This document shows, one piece after another, positions 9,197 to 16,424 of a DNA stretch of 64,000 bases. A program made the position numbers and the translations under genes. This DNA comes from Phycisphaerae bacterium (lineage in GTDB: Bacteria > Planctomycetota > Phycisphaerae > UBA1845 > JAFGLZ01). The stretch is from the NCBI GenBank assembly GCA_016927755.1, contig JAFGLZ010000125.1:1-64000 (forward strand), given 5' to 3'. The notes beneath the pieces are model-generated. The model worked only from the letters and a program-made list of their open reading frames with translations, ran no database searches and was not told the origin of the DNA. Positions within the stretch are counted from its first letter, which is position 1; each line of letters starts with the position of its first letter.

Positions 9197-9327
9197 CCGC
9201 TCTCTCGGTGGAGCATCGTCGCCAAGCGAGAACCTCCACCATCAAGAGTCCGGCCGGTGGCCCCGGACCGGCGAACAGTCGTCGACCAGAGGCCCGTTCC
9301 CATGGGGACCCCGACAGGGGTGGCCCG

Positions 9328-9627
9328 ATGAAGGCATCCGAAAACCGATGGCTTCGCCATATGGGGATGGGCATCGAGTTCGCCGCGTCGTTCGGGGCCT
9401 TTGTCGCCATCGGATGGTGGATAGGACGGCACTTCGAATGCAACCCCTGGGCGATGCTCATCGGGGCCGGACTCGGATTCGTCGGAGCGATGTACAACCT
9501 GATTCGCGAGGGATTGAAGCTGCAGCGGGAGGTCGAGGCCCAGCGGCGTGCCGCCTCTAAGCAGCATCGTGGCGGGTCGTCAGGTGACCGTGATCGATCA
9601 GGCGAGCATCACGAGAACAGTAGGTGA
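9328..9627 (+). CDS. atpZ: AtpZ/AtpI family Fo-associated membrane protein
   Basis: A 99-residue protein with two hydrophobic helices (about residues 14-32 and 41-60) and the family-typical GWWIGRHF turn between them, then a charged basic tail. This fits the ATPase gene1 family (AtpZ/AtpQ-like), thought to help ion uptake or Fo assembly. The ATG at 9328 is preferred because the first helix follows directly; the open frame further upstream is an antisense shadow. It is the first gene of the operon and its end overlaps the next reading frame. Confidence 0.75.
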   Translation: MKASENRWLRHMGMGIEFAASFGAFVAIGWWIGRHFECNPWAMLIGAGLGFVGAMYNLIREGLKLQREVEAQRRAASKQHRGGSSGDRDRSGEHHENSR

Positions 9628-10036
9628 GTTGAGCACTTCCGCGGCGCGACACGTTGTTTGGCTCATTTTGGCCCCGGTCCTGGCCGTCGGCGCCGTCGCC
9701 GCGGCGGGCGCGCTGCCCACGAAGTCCCTCGCCGGGCGGGAAGGCCTCGTGGCGATGGGCGTGGGTTGTGGCCTCAGCGTCCTGGCGACCATCCTGGGTA
9801 GCGCCCCGGCCGCATGGGCCGCGATCAAGAATCCCGAAAAGTTGCTGGTCATGGCCCTTGGCGCGACGATTCTGCGCGTCATAATCCTGGTTCTGCTGGC
9901 CGTGCCGGTGGCGGCCTTTGCCGGGCTCCCCTCCCGGGCGTTCCTTCTGTGGGTGGGAATCGCCTACCTGGCGGCCTTGGCGGGGGAGATTCCGATGCTG
10001 GTCCTGTTGGTGCGACGCACGGAGGCCCATAAATGA
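9584..10036 (+). CDS. atpI: ATP synthase protein I-like four-helix membrane protein
   Basis: About 150 residues with four predicted membrane helices (WLILAPVLAVGAV, LVAMGVGCGLSVLATIL, LVMALGATILRVIILVLL, AFLLWVGIAYLAALAGE). Length, helix pattern and place just before the a-subunit gene match ATP synthase protein I, which assists c-ring assembly. There is no ATG. GTG codons at 9584 and 9590 are possible starts, and a TTG at 9629, directly after GGTGAG, would avoid overlap with the preceding gene. The stop overlaps the atpB ATG as ATGA, so translation is coupled. Confidence 0.65.
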   Translation: MTVIDQASITRTVGELSTSAARHVVWLILAPVLAVGAVAAAGALPTKSLAGREGLVAMGVGCGLSVLATILGSAPAAWAAIKNPEKLLVMALGATILRVIILVLLAVPVAAFAGLPSRAFLLWVGIAYLAALAGEIPMLVLLVRRTEAHK

Positions 10037-10902
10037 CAGGTCTCGAGTTGCTGGCCTCGAGCAATCCGATCAGCCATGTGGCCGAAGTCGGTATCAAGAT
10101 CGGCGGCGTCACGGTCCTTAGCAATCAAATCATCATGCAGCTAACGGCCGCGGCCCTCCTGCTGTGGTTGATGCCAAAACTGACCCGGCGAATCGGCACC
10201 GGAGATAAGGCCCCCTCGGGAGGCCTGAACGCCCTCGAGGCCGTCTGCCAGTATTTCCGCAAGGAGGTCGCCGAACCCGCCCTCGGCAAGCACACCGACC
10301 GGTTCATCACGTACATCTGGTCCGTCTTCTTCTTTATCCTGTTCTGCAATCTCCTCGGACTGCTGCCCTTGCCGGCGATCAGCGAGGTGCTCTTCGGGCA
10401 CGCGTACTTGGGCGGCACGTCCACCGGGAATGTCTGGACGACGGCGACGCTGGCCGCCTGCTCGCTCGTGATGATCGTCGTCAACGGCATCCGGCTCCAG
10501 GGCATGGCCTACGTCGCCCACTTCTGCCCGGGCCCGCTGTGGCTCGCGCCGATCCTCGTGCCGGTGGAGATCCTCGGCCTGGTGGCCAAGATCTTCGCCC
10601 TGGCCGTTCGTCTCTTCGCCAATATGATCGCTGGGCACATCCTGCTGGCGGTGCTCCTGTCCTTCATCGGCGCGGCCGGGGTGGCGTTCGGCTTCGGTGC
10701 CGGCTACCTGGCGATCGGCATCACGACGCTCCTCGGGAGTGTCGCCATCAACCTGTTGGAAGTCTTCGTCGCCTTCCTCCAGGCGTTCATCTTCACGTTC
10801 CTAACGACCCTGTTCATCGGACAGGCCGTCAACATCGAGCATCATGGCGACGAGCACGAGCACGAGCACGGAGGCGAGGAGCACGCCGCCCACGCCCACT
10901 GA
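10033..10902 (+). CDS. atpB: F1Fo ATP synthase subunit a
   Basis: A 289-residue polytopic Fo subunit forming the proton half-channels against the c-ring. The essential Arg lies in ALAVRLFANMIAGH, and the C-terminal helices LEVFVAFLQAFIFTFLTTLFIGQAV match the family. The tail after the last helix is His/Glu-rich (HHGDEHEHEH and onwards), a feature seen in several bacterial a subunits and possibly metal binding. The ATG overlaps the preceding stop codon. Confidence 0.96.
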   Translation: MTGLELLASSNPISHVAEVGIKIGGVTVLSNQIIMQLTAAALLLWLMPKLTRRIGTGDKAPSGGLNALEAVCQYFRKEVAEPALGKHTDRFITYIWSVFFFILFCNLLGLLPLPAISEVLFGHAYLGGTSTGNVWTTATLAACSLVMIVVNGIRLQGMAYVAHFCPGPLWLAPILVPVEILGLVAKIFALAVRLFANMIAGHILLAVLLSFIGAAGVAFGFGAGYLAIGITTLLGSVAINLLEVFVAFLQAFIFTFLTTLFIGQAVNIEHHGDEHEHEHGGEEHAAHAH

Positions 10903-11043
10903 CGACGTCGCGTGGACGAGCACAAACGAGGACATCGCCATGGCCGGTAAGTGGGGCGCCGGCCCGAGGCCGAGAGGCAATGGCATCTGTGGACACAAGC
11001 GGCTGTCCCCGCCGGTCGCGATACGGTAGAGGAATCGGGAATC

Positions 11044-11406
11044 ATGACCAAGAAAACGGCAACAACGTTGCTCGTGGTGATCGTGGTCGGCTACACGCTC
11101 ATGGGCGCTTCGTCCGTGGCGATGGCCGCCGAGGCGGAAAAGCACGCCGATGAAGGGCTCACGACGGCCCTGTTCAGCGGCAAGGGCGCTGCCGCGTTCG
11201 GTGGCGCGATCGGGGCGGGCCTGGTCATCATCGGCGGGGCCAAGGGAATCAGCGGCATCGGTGGTAGGGCGGTCGAAAGCATGGCCCGGCAGCCCGAGGC
11301 CGCCGGCTCCATCCAGGTCGCCATGATCATCACCGCCGCGATGATCGAAGGTGCCACGCTGTTCGCCGTCGTGGTCTGTATGTTGGCTCTTAGCAGTGGT
11401 GGGTAG
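11044..11406 (+). CDS. atpE: F1Fo ATP synthase subunit c with N-terminal extension
   Basis: A 120-residue c subunit; the usual length is about 75-90. The C-terminal 75 residues form the helical hairpin with the Gly-rich first helix (FGGAIGAGLVIIGGAKGISG), the polar loop ARQPEA, and the second helix with the ion-binding Glu102 in AAMIEGATLF. The sodium-type Gln in helix 1 is absent, so proton coupling is likely. The first 28 residues look like a signal sequence ending near SSVAMAAEA, so the precursor may be cleaved or may have three helices. A 141-base gap precedes it and a hairpin-rich gap follows. Confidence 0.93.
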   Translation: MTKKTATTLLVVIVVGYTLMGASSVAMAAEAEKHADEGLTTALFSGKGAAAFGGAIGAGLVIIGGAKGISGIGGRAVESMARQPEAAGSIQVAMIITAAMIEGATLFAVVVCMLALSSGG

Positions 11407-11465
11407 TCGACAGAGACGAGCGGCCTGCTGGTGAGACCGCGCGAGATGGGCTTATTGCCGTCCAA

Positions 11466-11495
11466 GACCAGGGCGACGGCACCGTCGCCCTGGTC
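11466..11495 (+). promoter_or_regulatory. perfect 14-bp hairpin in the atpE-atpF gap
   Basis: GACCAGGGCGACGG and its exact reverse complement are separated by CA. No U-tract follows, so a processing or 3'-end stabilising element, or partial terminator, is more likely than a full terminator. It lies 60 bases after the atpE stop. Confidence 0.75.
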
Positions 11496-11507
11496 AATTC
11501 TCCGTGC

Positions 11508-11533
11508 CCCGGATGCGATGATCGCATCGGGCG
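11508..11533 (+). promoter_or_regulatory. second hairpin next to the atpF ribosome binding site
   Basis: GATGCGA and TCGCATC pair around TGA, extended by CCC/GGG across a one-base bulge. The GGG side touches the GGGAGG that precedes the atpF ATG at 11545, so folding could limit access to the ribosome binding site. Confidence 0.5.
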
Positions 11534-11544
11534 GGAGGCCAAGG

Positions 11545-12153
11545 ATGAAACGACGGAATTGGTTGTGGCAGGCGACGGTTGCCTTGGTGGTTCTCATCGT
11601 TGTGCCATCTCTGGCGCTTGCCTCGGAGGTCGGCGGTGAGCACGGCAAGCCGTCCATCTTCCAGGGAGGCGTGCACAACCTCATCTGGACCCTCCTGATC
11701 TTCATGACGATCATCGTCGTGCTCGGAAAGTCGGCATGGGGACCGCTCCTGGCAGCCCTCCAGCGACGCGAGGAGTTCATCCGCGAGTCCCTGGAAAACG
11801 CCAAAAAGGAGCGAGAAGAGGCCGAGAAGCTCCTCAGGCAGTACACCGAGCAGATCAACAAAGCCCGTGAGGAGGCCTCCGCCATCTGCGACGAGGGCCG
11901 GCGAGACGCCGAGGCCGTCCGCAGAAAGGTCGAGTCAGAGGCCAGAGCAGAGGCCGAGGCCATCGTCAAACGGGCCAAACGAGAGATCGAAATCGCCCAG
12001 CAGCACGCCGTCAAGGAGATCTACGAGGAAATGGCCGACGTGGCCACCAAGATCGCCTCGCGCGTCCTGGAGCGAGAGATTAGCGCCGACGAGCATCAGC
12101 AACTGGTGGCCTCCTCCTTGGAGGAGATCCGCCAGAAGGCCTCGTCGAACTGA
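11545..12153 (+). CDS. atpF: F1Fo ATP synthase subunit b
   Basis: A 202-residue stator stalk subunit. After an N-terminal hydrophobic stretch ending in SLALASE, which resembles a signal peptide, comes the membrane anchor NLIWTLLIFMTIIVVLGKSAWGPLL and then a long charged coiled coil (about residues 85-165) typical of b subunits. The ATG at 11545 with GGGAGG about eight bases upstream is preferred to an upstream GTG at 11431, which would place the intercistronic hairpins in coding sequence. Confidence 0.92.
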   Translation: MKRRNWLWQATVALVVLIVVPSLALASEVGGEHGKPSIFQGGVHNLIWTLLIFMTIIVVLGKSAWGPLLAALQRREEFIRESLENAKKEREEAEKLLRQYTEQINKAREEASAICDEGRRDAEAVRRKVESEARAEAEAIVKRAKREIEIAQQHAVKEIYEEMADVATKIASRVLEREISADEHQQLVASSLEEIRQKASSN

Positions 12154-12231
12154 GACGATGACGGTCCGCCCACGCCGCCAGGTCCCTAATCCTGGTGATA
12201 AGGGGCAGACCGAGTAAGTGAGCGAACCCAC

Positions 12232-12834
12232 ATGGCATCCGAGCATGAGGTCTCCCAGACGGCCGCCGACATCTACGCCGAATCCCTGCTCGAGCTGGCC
12301 AACGAGCGGGGCGTCACCGACGCGATCTTCGAGGAATTCCAGTCGCTCGCCGAATACATCGAGGGCGACGAGGCCTTCGAGCGATTCCTCGCCAGCTCCG
12401 CCGTCGACGACGACGACCGCCGAGAGGTCCTCCGCCGGATCTTCACCGGCCGGGCCAGTGAGATGCTGCTCAACCTGATGCTCGTGCTCAACGACCATGG
12501 CAGGGCCGGCATCGTGCCCCTGGTCTTCGACCGGTTCAAGCAGCGCCTGGACATTCAGAAGAACCGGCAGGACGTGCAGATTCGATCGGCCGTCCCCCTG
12601 GCCGACAACCTGCGGGAAGAGATCCGCTCGCGCGTCGCCTCGGCCACGGGCAAGGAGCCCATCCTGTTCGAAGAAGTCGATCCGTCGCTTATCGGCGGCC
12701 TCGTCGTCAAGGTCGGCGACCGGCAGTTCGACGGATCCCTGAAGCGAAAACTGGCGCGGCTCCGCGAGGAACTCGTGGATCGCGGCGACCTGGAAATCCT
12801 CTCCGGAAGGCACAACGCCCCGGAGAGTCCGTAA
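12232..12834 (+). CDS. atpH: F1Fo ATP synthase subunit delta
   Basis: A 200-residue OSCP/delta subunit linking the b stalk to the top of F1. The N-terminal helical domain begins with TAADIYAESLLELA, and the C-terminal signature DPSLIGGLVVKVGDRQFDGSL matches the family motif. The ATG is at 12232. It follows atpF after 78 bases and precedes atpA after 58. Confidence 0.92.
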   Translation: MASEHEVSQTAADIYAESLLELANERGVTDAIFEEFQSLAEYIEGDEAFERFLASSAVDDDDRREVLRRIFTGRASEMLLNLMLVLNDHGRAGIVPLVFDRFKQRLDIQKNRQDVQIRSAVPLADNLREEIRSRVASATGKEPILFEEVDPSLIGGLVVKVGDRQFDGSLKRKLARLREELVDRGDLEILSGRHNAPESP

Positions 12835-12892
12835 GACGTCCGATGACGAAACCCACAGGTGCTGTGGGGTGTACGAACGATAGGAAGCGGTC

Positions 12893-14602
12893 ATGACACG
12901 AATCAATGCGGACGAGATCCGATCGGTCATCAAGCAGGAGATCGCCGAGTACCAGCCCGAGGTCGAGATCGCCGAGGTCGGCCAGGTCCTGGAGGTCGGC
13001 GACGGCATCGCCCGAGTCTACGGCCTCAAGAACGCCATGGCCGGCGAACTGCTCCGCTTCAAGGACAAGGATCGCGGACCCGCCGGACAGGTCTTCAACC
13101 TCGAGGAAAACTCGATCGGCGCCGTCATCCTCGGCGATTACCTGGGGATCAAAGAGGGTGACGAGGTCTTCAGCACCGGACTGCTCCTCTCCGTGCCGGT
13201 CGGCGAGGCCATGATCGGACGCGTCGTCGACCCCCTCGGCAACCCGCTCGACGCCAAGGGCGCGATCCAGTCGCCTCACCGCCGCCCCCTCGAGTTCAAG
13301 GCGCCCGGCATCGCCGAACGCCAGCCCGTCAACGAGCCGCTACAGACCGGTATCAAGCCCATCGACAGCATGATCCCCATCGGACGCGGCCAGCGCGAGC
13401 TCATCATCGGCGACCGAAAGACCGGCAAGACCGCCGTCGCCGTCGACACCATCATCAACCAGAAGGAATACTGGGGCACCGATAGAGCGGTCGTCTGCGT
13501 CTACGTCGCCGTCGGGCAGAAGGAATCCACCGTGGCGTCCGTCGTCGAGACCCTCCGCGAGAAGGGGGCGATGGACTACACGATCGTGGTTATCGCCGGC
13601 AGTGCCGACCCCGCTCCGCTGCAGTACATCGCCCCGTACGCCGGGTGCGCGATGGCCGAGTACTTCATGTACGACAAGGGCATGGCCACGCTCTGCATCT
13701 ACGACGACCTGAGCAAGCAGGCCGCCGCCTATCGCCAGTTGTCGCTGTTGCTGCGGCGTCCCCCCGGTCGCGAGGCCTATCCGGGCGACGTGTTCTACCT
13801 CCACAGCCGCCTCCTCGAGCGGTCGTGCAAGCTGGCCGAGAAGCGGCTCATCGTCCCCAAGGGCGCCCCGGACGACGTTAAGGAAGGCGTTAACGGCAAG
13901 GTCTACCTCGGCGTCCCCGGCGACTGGGAGTCGAAGGAAGACGTCAAGGCACTCGGCGAGGACTCGCACGAGATCCGTAAGGTCGCAGGCACCGGCGGCT
14001 CGCTGACGGCCCTGCCCATCATCGAGACGCTGGAAGGCGAGGTCTCCGCCTACATCCCGACCAACGTGATCAGCATCACCGACGGGCAGATCTACCTCGA
14101 GCCCGACCTGTTCTTCGCCGGCGTCCGCCCCGCCATCAACGTCGGCATCAGCGTCTCCCGCGTCGGCGGAAAGGCGCAGAACCGGGCGATGTTCAAGGTG
14201 GCCGGCAGCTTGCGGCTCGACCTGGCGGCCTATCGCGAGCTCGAGGCCTTCGCCCAGTTGGGAACCGAGCTCGACACCGCCACGCAGGCCCAGCTCGATC
14301 GCGGCGCCCGAATGGTCGAGCTGCTCAAGCAGCCGCAGTACGACCCGTACCACGTGGTCGACCAGACCATCGCGATCTTCGCCGGCGTCAACGGATACCT
14401 GGACGACCTGCCCGTCTCCCAGGTGCCGGACTTCGAGAGGGCGCTGCTCAAGCACGTCCGGGACGAGTTCCCGGAGGTCTGGGAAGAGCTGCGAGACAAG
14501 GCGCAGATCCCGCCCGTCGAGGAGCGGTTGCGCGACATCATCAAGAAGTTCAAGCCGCGCTTCGCCCAGGACGAGGCCAAGGAGGGCGGCAAGGCGTCGT
14601 AG
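12893..14602 (+). CDS. atpA: F1Fo ATP synthase subunit alpha, with an insertion
   Basis: A 569-residue non-catalytic nucleotide-binding F1 subunit; typical length is 500-515. The N-terminal beta barrel, Walker A GDRKTGKT (173-180) and the LTALPIIET and SAYIPTNVISITDGQI segments are clear. Compared with E. coli there are about 35 extra residues between HSRLLERSCKL and GGSLTALP (roughly 314-367) and a longer C-terminus. AGGAAG sits six bases before the ATG. The insertion is in frame and compositionally like the rest, so it looks like a lineage feature, not an error. Confidence 0.96.
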   Translation: MTRINADEIRSVIKQEIAEYQPEVEIAEVGQVLEVGDGIARVYGLKNAMAGELLRFKDKDRGPAGQVFNLEENSIGAVILGDYLGIKEGDEVFSTGLLLSVPVGEAMIGRVVDPLGNPLDAKGAIQSPHRRPLEFKAPGIAERQPVNEPLQTGIKPIDSMIPIGRGQRELIIGDRKTGKTAVAVDTIINQKEYWGTDRAVVCVYVAVGQKESTVASVVETLREKGAMDYTIVVIAGSADPAPLQYIAPYAGCAMAEYFMYDKGMATLCIYDDLSKQAAAYRQLSLLLRRPPGREAYPGDVFYLHSRLLERSCKLAEKRLIVPKGAPDDVKEGVNGKVYLGVPGDWESKEDVKALGEDSHEIRKVAGTGGSLTALPIIETLEGEVSAYIPTNVISITDGQIYLEPDLFFAGVRPAINVGISVSRVGGKAQNRAMFKVAGSLRLDLAAYRELEAFAQLGTELDTATQAQLDRGARMVELLKQPQYDPYHVVDQTIAIFAGVNGYLDDLPVSQVPDFERALLKHVRDEFPEVWEELRDKAQIPPVEERLRDIIKKFKPRFAQDEAKEGGKAS

Positions 14603-14715
14603 GACCGCGGTCTCGTGCGGGCGGACCCACCGGACGGGTTCACCCCGGCCGATCGCCGCGGAGATCTGTGGCGGACGGCGGACGGAAGCGGGCAGCCCGA
14701 AGCGGGCCGGAGCCT

Positions 14716-15426
14716 ATGCTGGATTGGCTGAAGAAGCGGTACTGGCGTCTGCGAGAGTGGGCGCGGCAGGATGCGCGGGACTGGCTGATCGAACGGCTAC
14801 CGCGGCAGAGCCGATTGCGGTGGCGGGCCGCTCAGCAGGAAGAGTTGGACTGGTGGCGGCGCTTTCTAGAGTCGGGACGGTGGCGAGAGCACGCCGATCC
14901 CAAGCCGCTGCCCGGCGAGACGTGGCTCGAGCATCGGCGGTCGGTCATGGGTCGGTGGCAGGCCGACTTCGACCTGCCGCTGAGCGACTGGATCGGGCAA
15001 GACGACCTGGTCCTCGACTTGGGCTGCGGGCCTTACTCGCTGGTTCGTCAAGGCCGGGTCATCGGGCTTGACCCGCTCGCCGGTCGATACGGCGAGCTGG
15101 TGGACCTGGCGGCCGACCGCGACGTGACTTACGTCGCGGCGTCGGGCGAGTCGTTGCCCCTGGCGGACGAGCGTTTCGACGTGGTCTGGTCGCGGAACGT
15201 GATCGACCACGTTCGCGATCCGGCGGCCTTCGTGGCCGAGGCGATGCGGGTGCTGCGGGCAAGTGGAAGGTTTCTACTGACGTTCGATGTCGTCAGCGAG
15301 GGCGGGGTGGCCCACCCCCACGGGTACATCGACGAGACGTGGGTCCGACGGACGGTGCGGGGACGGATCATCGGGACGTATCGTTGGCCGTCGGACGAGA
15401 TGATGGTGGTGGTCCAGAAGGGTTGA
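14716..15426 (+). CDS. class I SAM-dependent methyltransferase inside the atp operon
   Basis: A 236-residue protein with an Arg/Trp-rich helical N-terminus (about 1-60), then a Rossmann SAM site VLDLGCGPYS, the second-strand acidic region VIGLDPLA, and the post-III segment FDVVWSRNVIDHVRDP typical of UbiE/Methyltransf_11. The substrate is unknown. The ATG at 14716 lies after AGCGGGCCGGAG; a GTG at 14668 would add 16 residues. The orientation and tight placement between atpA (113 bases) and atpG (90 bases) suggest co-transcription with ATP synthase. Confidence 0.82.
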   Translation: MLDWLKKRYWRLREWARQDARDWLIERLPRQSRLRWRAAQQEELDWWRRFLESGRWREHADPKPLPGETWLEHRRSVMGRWQADFDLPLSDWIGQDDLVLDLGCGPYSLVRQGRVIGLDPLAGRYGELVDLAADRDVTYVAASGESLPLADERFDVVWSRNVIDHVRDPAAFVAEAMRVLRASGRFLLTFDVVSEGGVAHPHGYIDETWVRRTVRGRIIGTYRWPSDEMMVVVQKG

Positions 15427-15432
15427 GCAAAT

Positions 15433-15486
15433 ACGTCGCCGTGTGGGCGACGTCGTGACCGGCCGTGGAATCGGCAAAACGGTCAC
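15433..15486 (+). promoter_or_regulatory. tandem hairpins between methyltransferase and atpG
   Basis: Hairpin 1 is ACGTCGCC and GGCGACGT around GTGTG (15433-15453). Hairpin 2 is GTGACCG and CGGTCAC with an 18-base loop (15455-15486). No U-tract follows. This mirrors the paired hairpins before atpF. Confidence 0.6.
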
Positions 15487-15516
15487 GCCTGTCCGGAGCA
15501 ATGCAGGAAGGAATCC

Positions 15517-16413
15517 ATGGCAAAGGCACGGGCAATCGTCAAACGCCGTAAGGCCGTTCAGAACATCCGCAAGATCACGCGGACCATGCAGCTCATCGCA
15601 ACGGCCCGGTATCAGCAGGCATTTAACCGCGCGATGGCGACCAAGCCGTACACGGAGAAGCTTACCGAATTGGTCGACCAGCTCAGCCGCGCCACCGAGG
15701 GCAGGATCGACCATCCCCTCCTTCGCGTGAACAAGGGCGCCGGGCGGACCGCCTTGCTGGTCGTCACGGCGAACCGGGGGCTGTGCGGCGGATACAACAG
15801 CAACCTCGTCCACACGGCCCGGGACCGGATCCGCGAGTCCGAGGCCGCCGGGCTGAAGGTCGAGCTGCACGTCGTCGGCAAGAAGGGAATCGGTTACTTC
15901 CGGTTCCTCGGACGCGAGCTGACCTCGGCCATCACCGAAATCGAGGACAAACCGCGGTTCTCCGACGTCAACCCGATCGCCGAACGCTTCATCGACGAGT
16001 ACACAAAGGGCGAGGTGGACGCCGTCCACGTCGTCTACATGAGGTTCATCTCCGTGGGGCGGCAGGTGCCCGAGGTCATGCAACTCCTGCCCCTGCAGCA
16101 GGTCGGCCAGGCCGAGGGGGCCCAGCCCGCCGCGGGCAAGCACGAGCTGACCGCCGAGGACTACGATTTTACGCCGACCCCCGAGGAGATCCTCGCCGAG
16201 CTGTTGCCGATGACGGTCAAGACCAGGCTGTTCCAGTGCTTCACCGACGCCGCCGTCAGCGAGCAGGTGGCGCGAATGGTGGCGATGAAGGCCGCCACCG
16301 ACGCGGCCGAGGACATGATCAAATACCTGACGCGACGCTATAACCGCGCCCGTCAGACGCAGATTACCATGGAACTGTTGGATATCATGGGTGGAGCCGA
16401 GGCGCTGACCTAG
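15517..16413 (+). CDS. atpG: F1Fo ATP synthase subunit gamma
   Basis: A 298-residue central-stalk subunit. The N-terminal helix contains the family segment RRKAVQNIRKITRTMQLIA, the globular part has VVTANRGLCGGYNSN, and the C-terminal helix ends NRARQTQITMELLDIMGGAEAL, the canonical tail. AGGAAGGA lies six bases before the ATG. It is followed by atpD after 11 bases. Confidence 0.96.
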   Translation: MAKARAIVKRRKAVQNIRKITRTMQLIATARYQQAFNRAMATKPYTEKLTELVDQLSRATEGRIDHPLLRVNKGAGRTALLVVTANRGLCGGYNSNLVHTARDRIRESEAAGLKVELHVVGKKGIGYFRFLGRELTSAITEIEDKPRFSDVNPIAERFIDEYTKGEVDAVHVVYMRFISVGRQVPEVMQLLPLQQVGQAEGAQPAAGKHELTAEDYDFTPTPEEILAELLPMTVKTRLFQCFTDAAVSEQVARMVAMKAATDAAEDMIKYLTRRYNRARQTQITMELLDIMGGAEALT

Positions 16414-16424
16414 GAGCATAATCG

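Larger units (their letters stand above)
9015..9327. other. divergent intergenic region, HEAT protein / atp operon
   Basis: This 313-base stretch has no convincing gene. It carries a weak leftward promoter (9031-9062) and a better rightward promoter (9167-9196) that would drive the atp operon, with a leader of roughly 125 bases before the first start codon. Confidence 0.6.

Noticed and set aside
13340..14455. 371-residue leftward frame opposite atpA
   Set aside because: Antisense to a complete alpha subunit; composition is that of a shadow frame.
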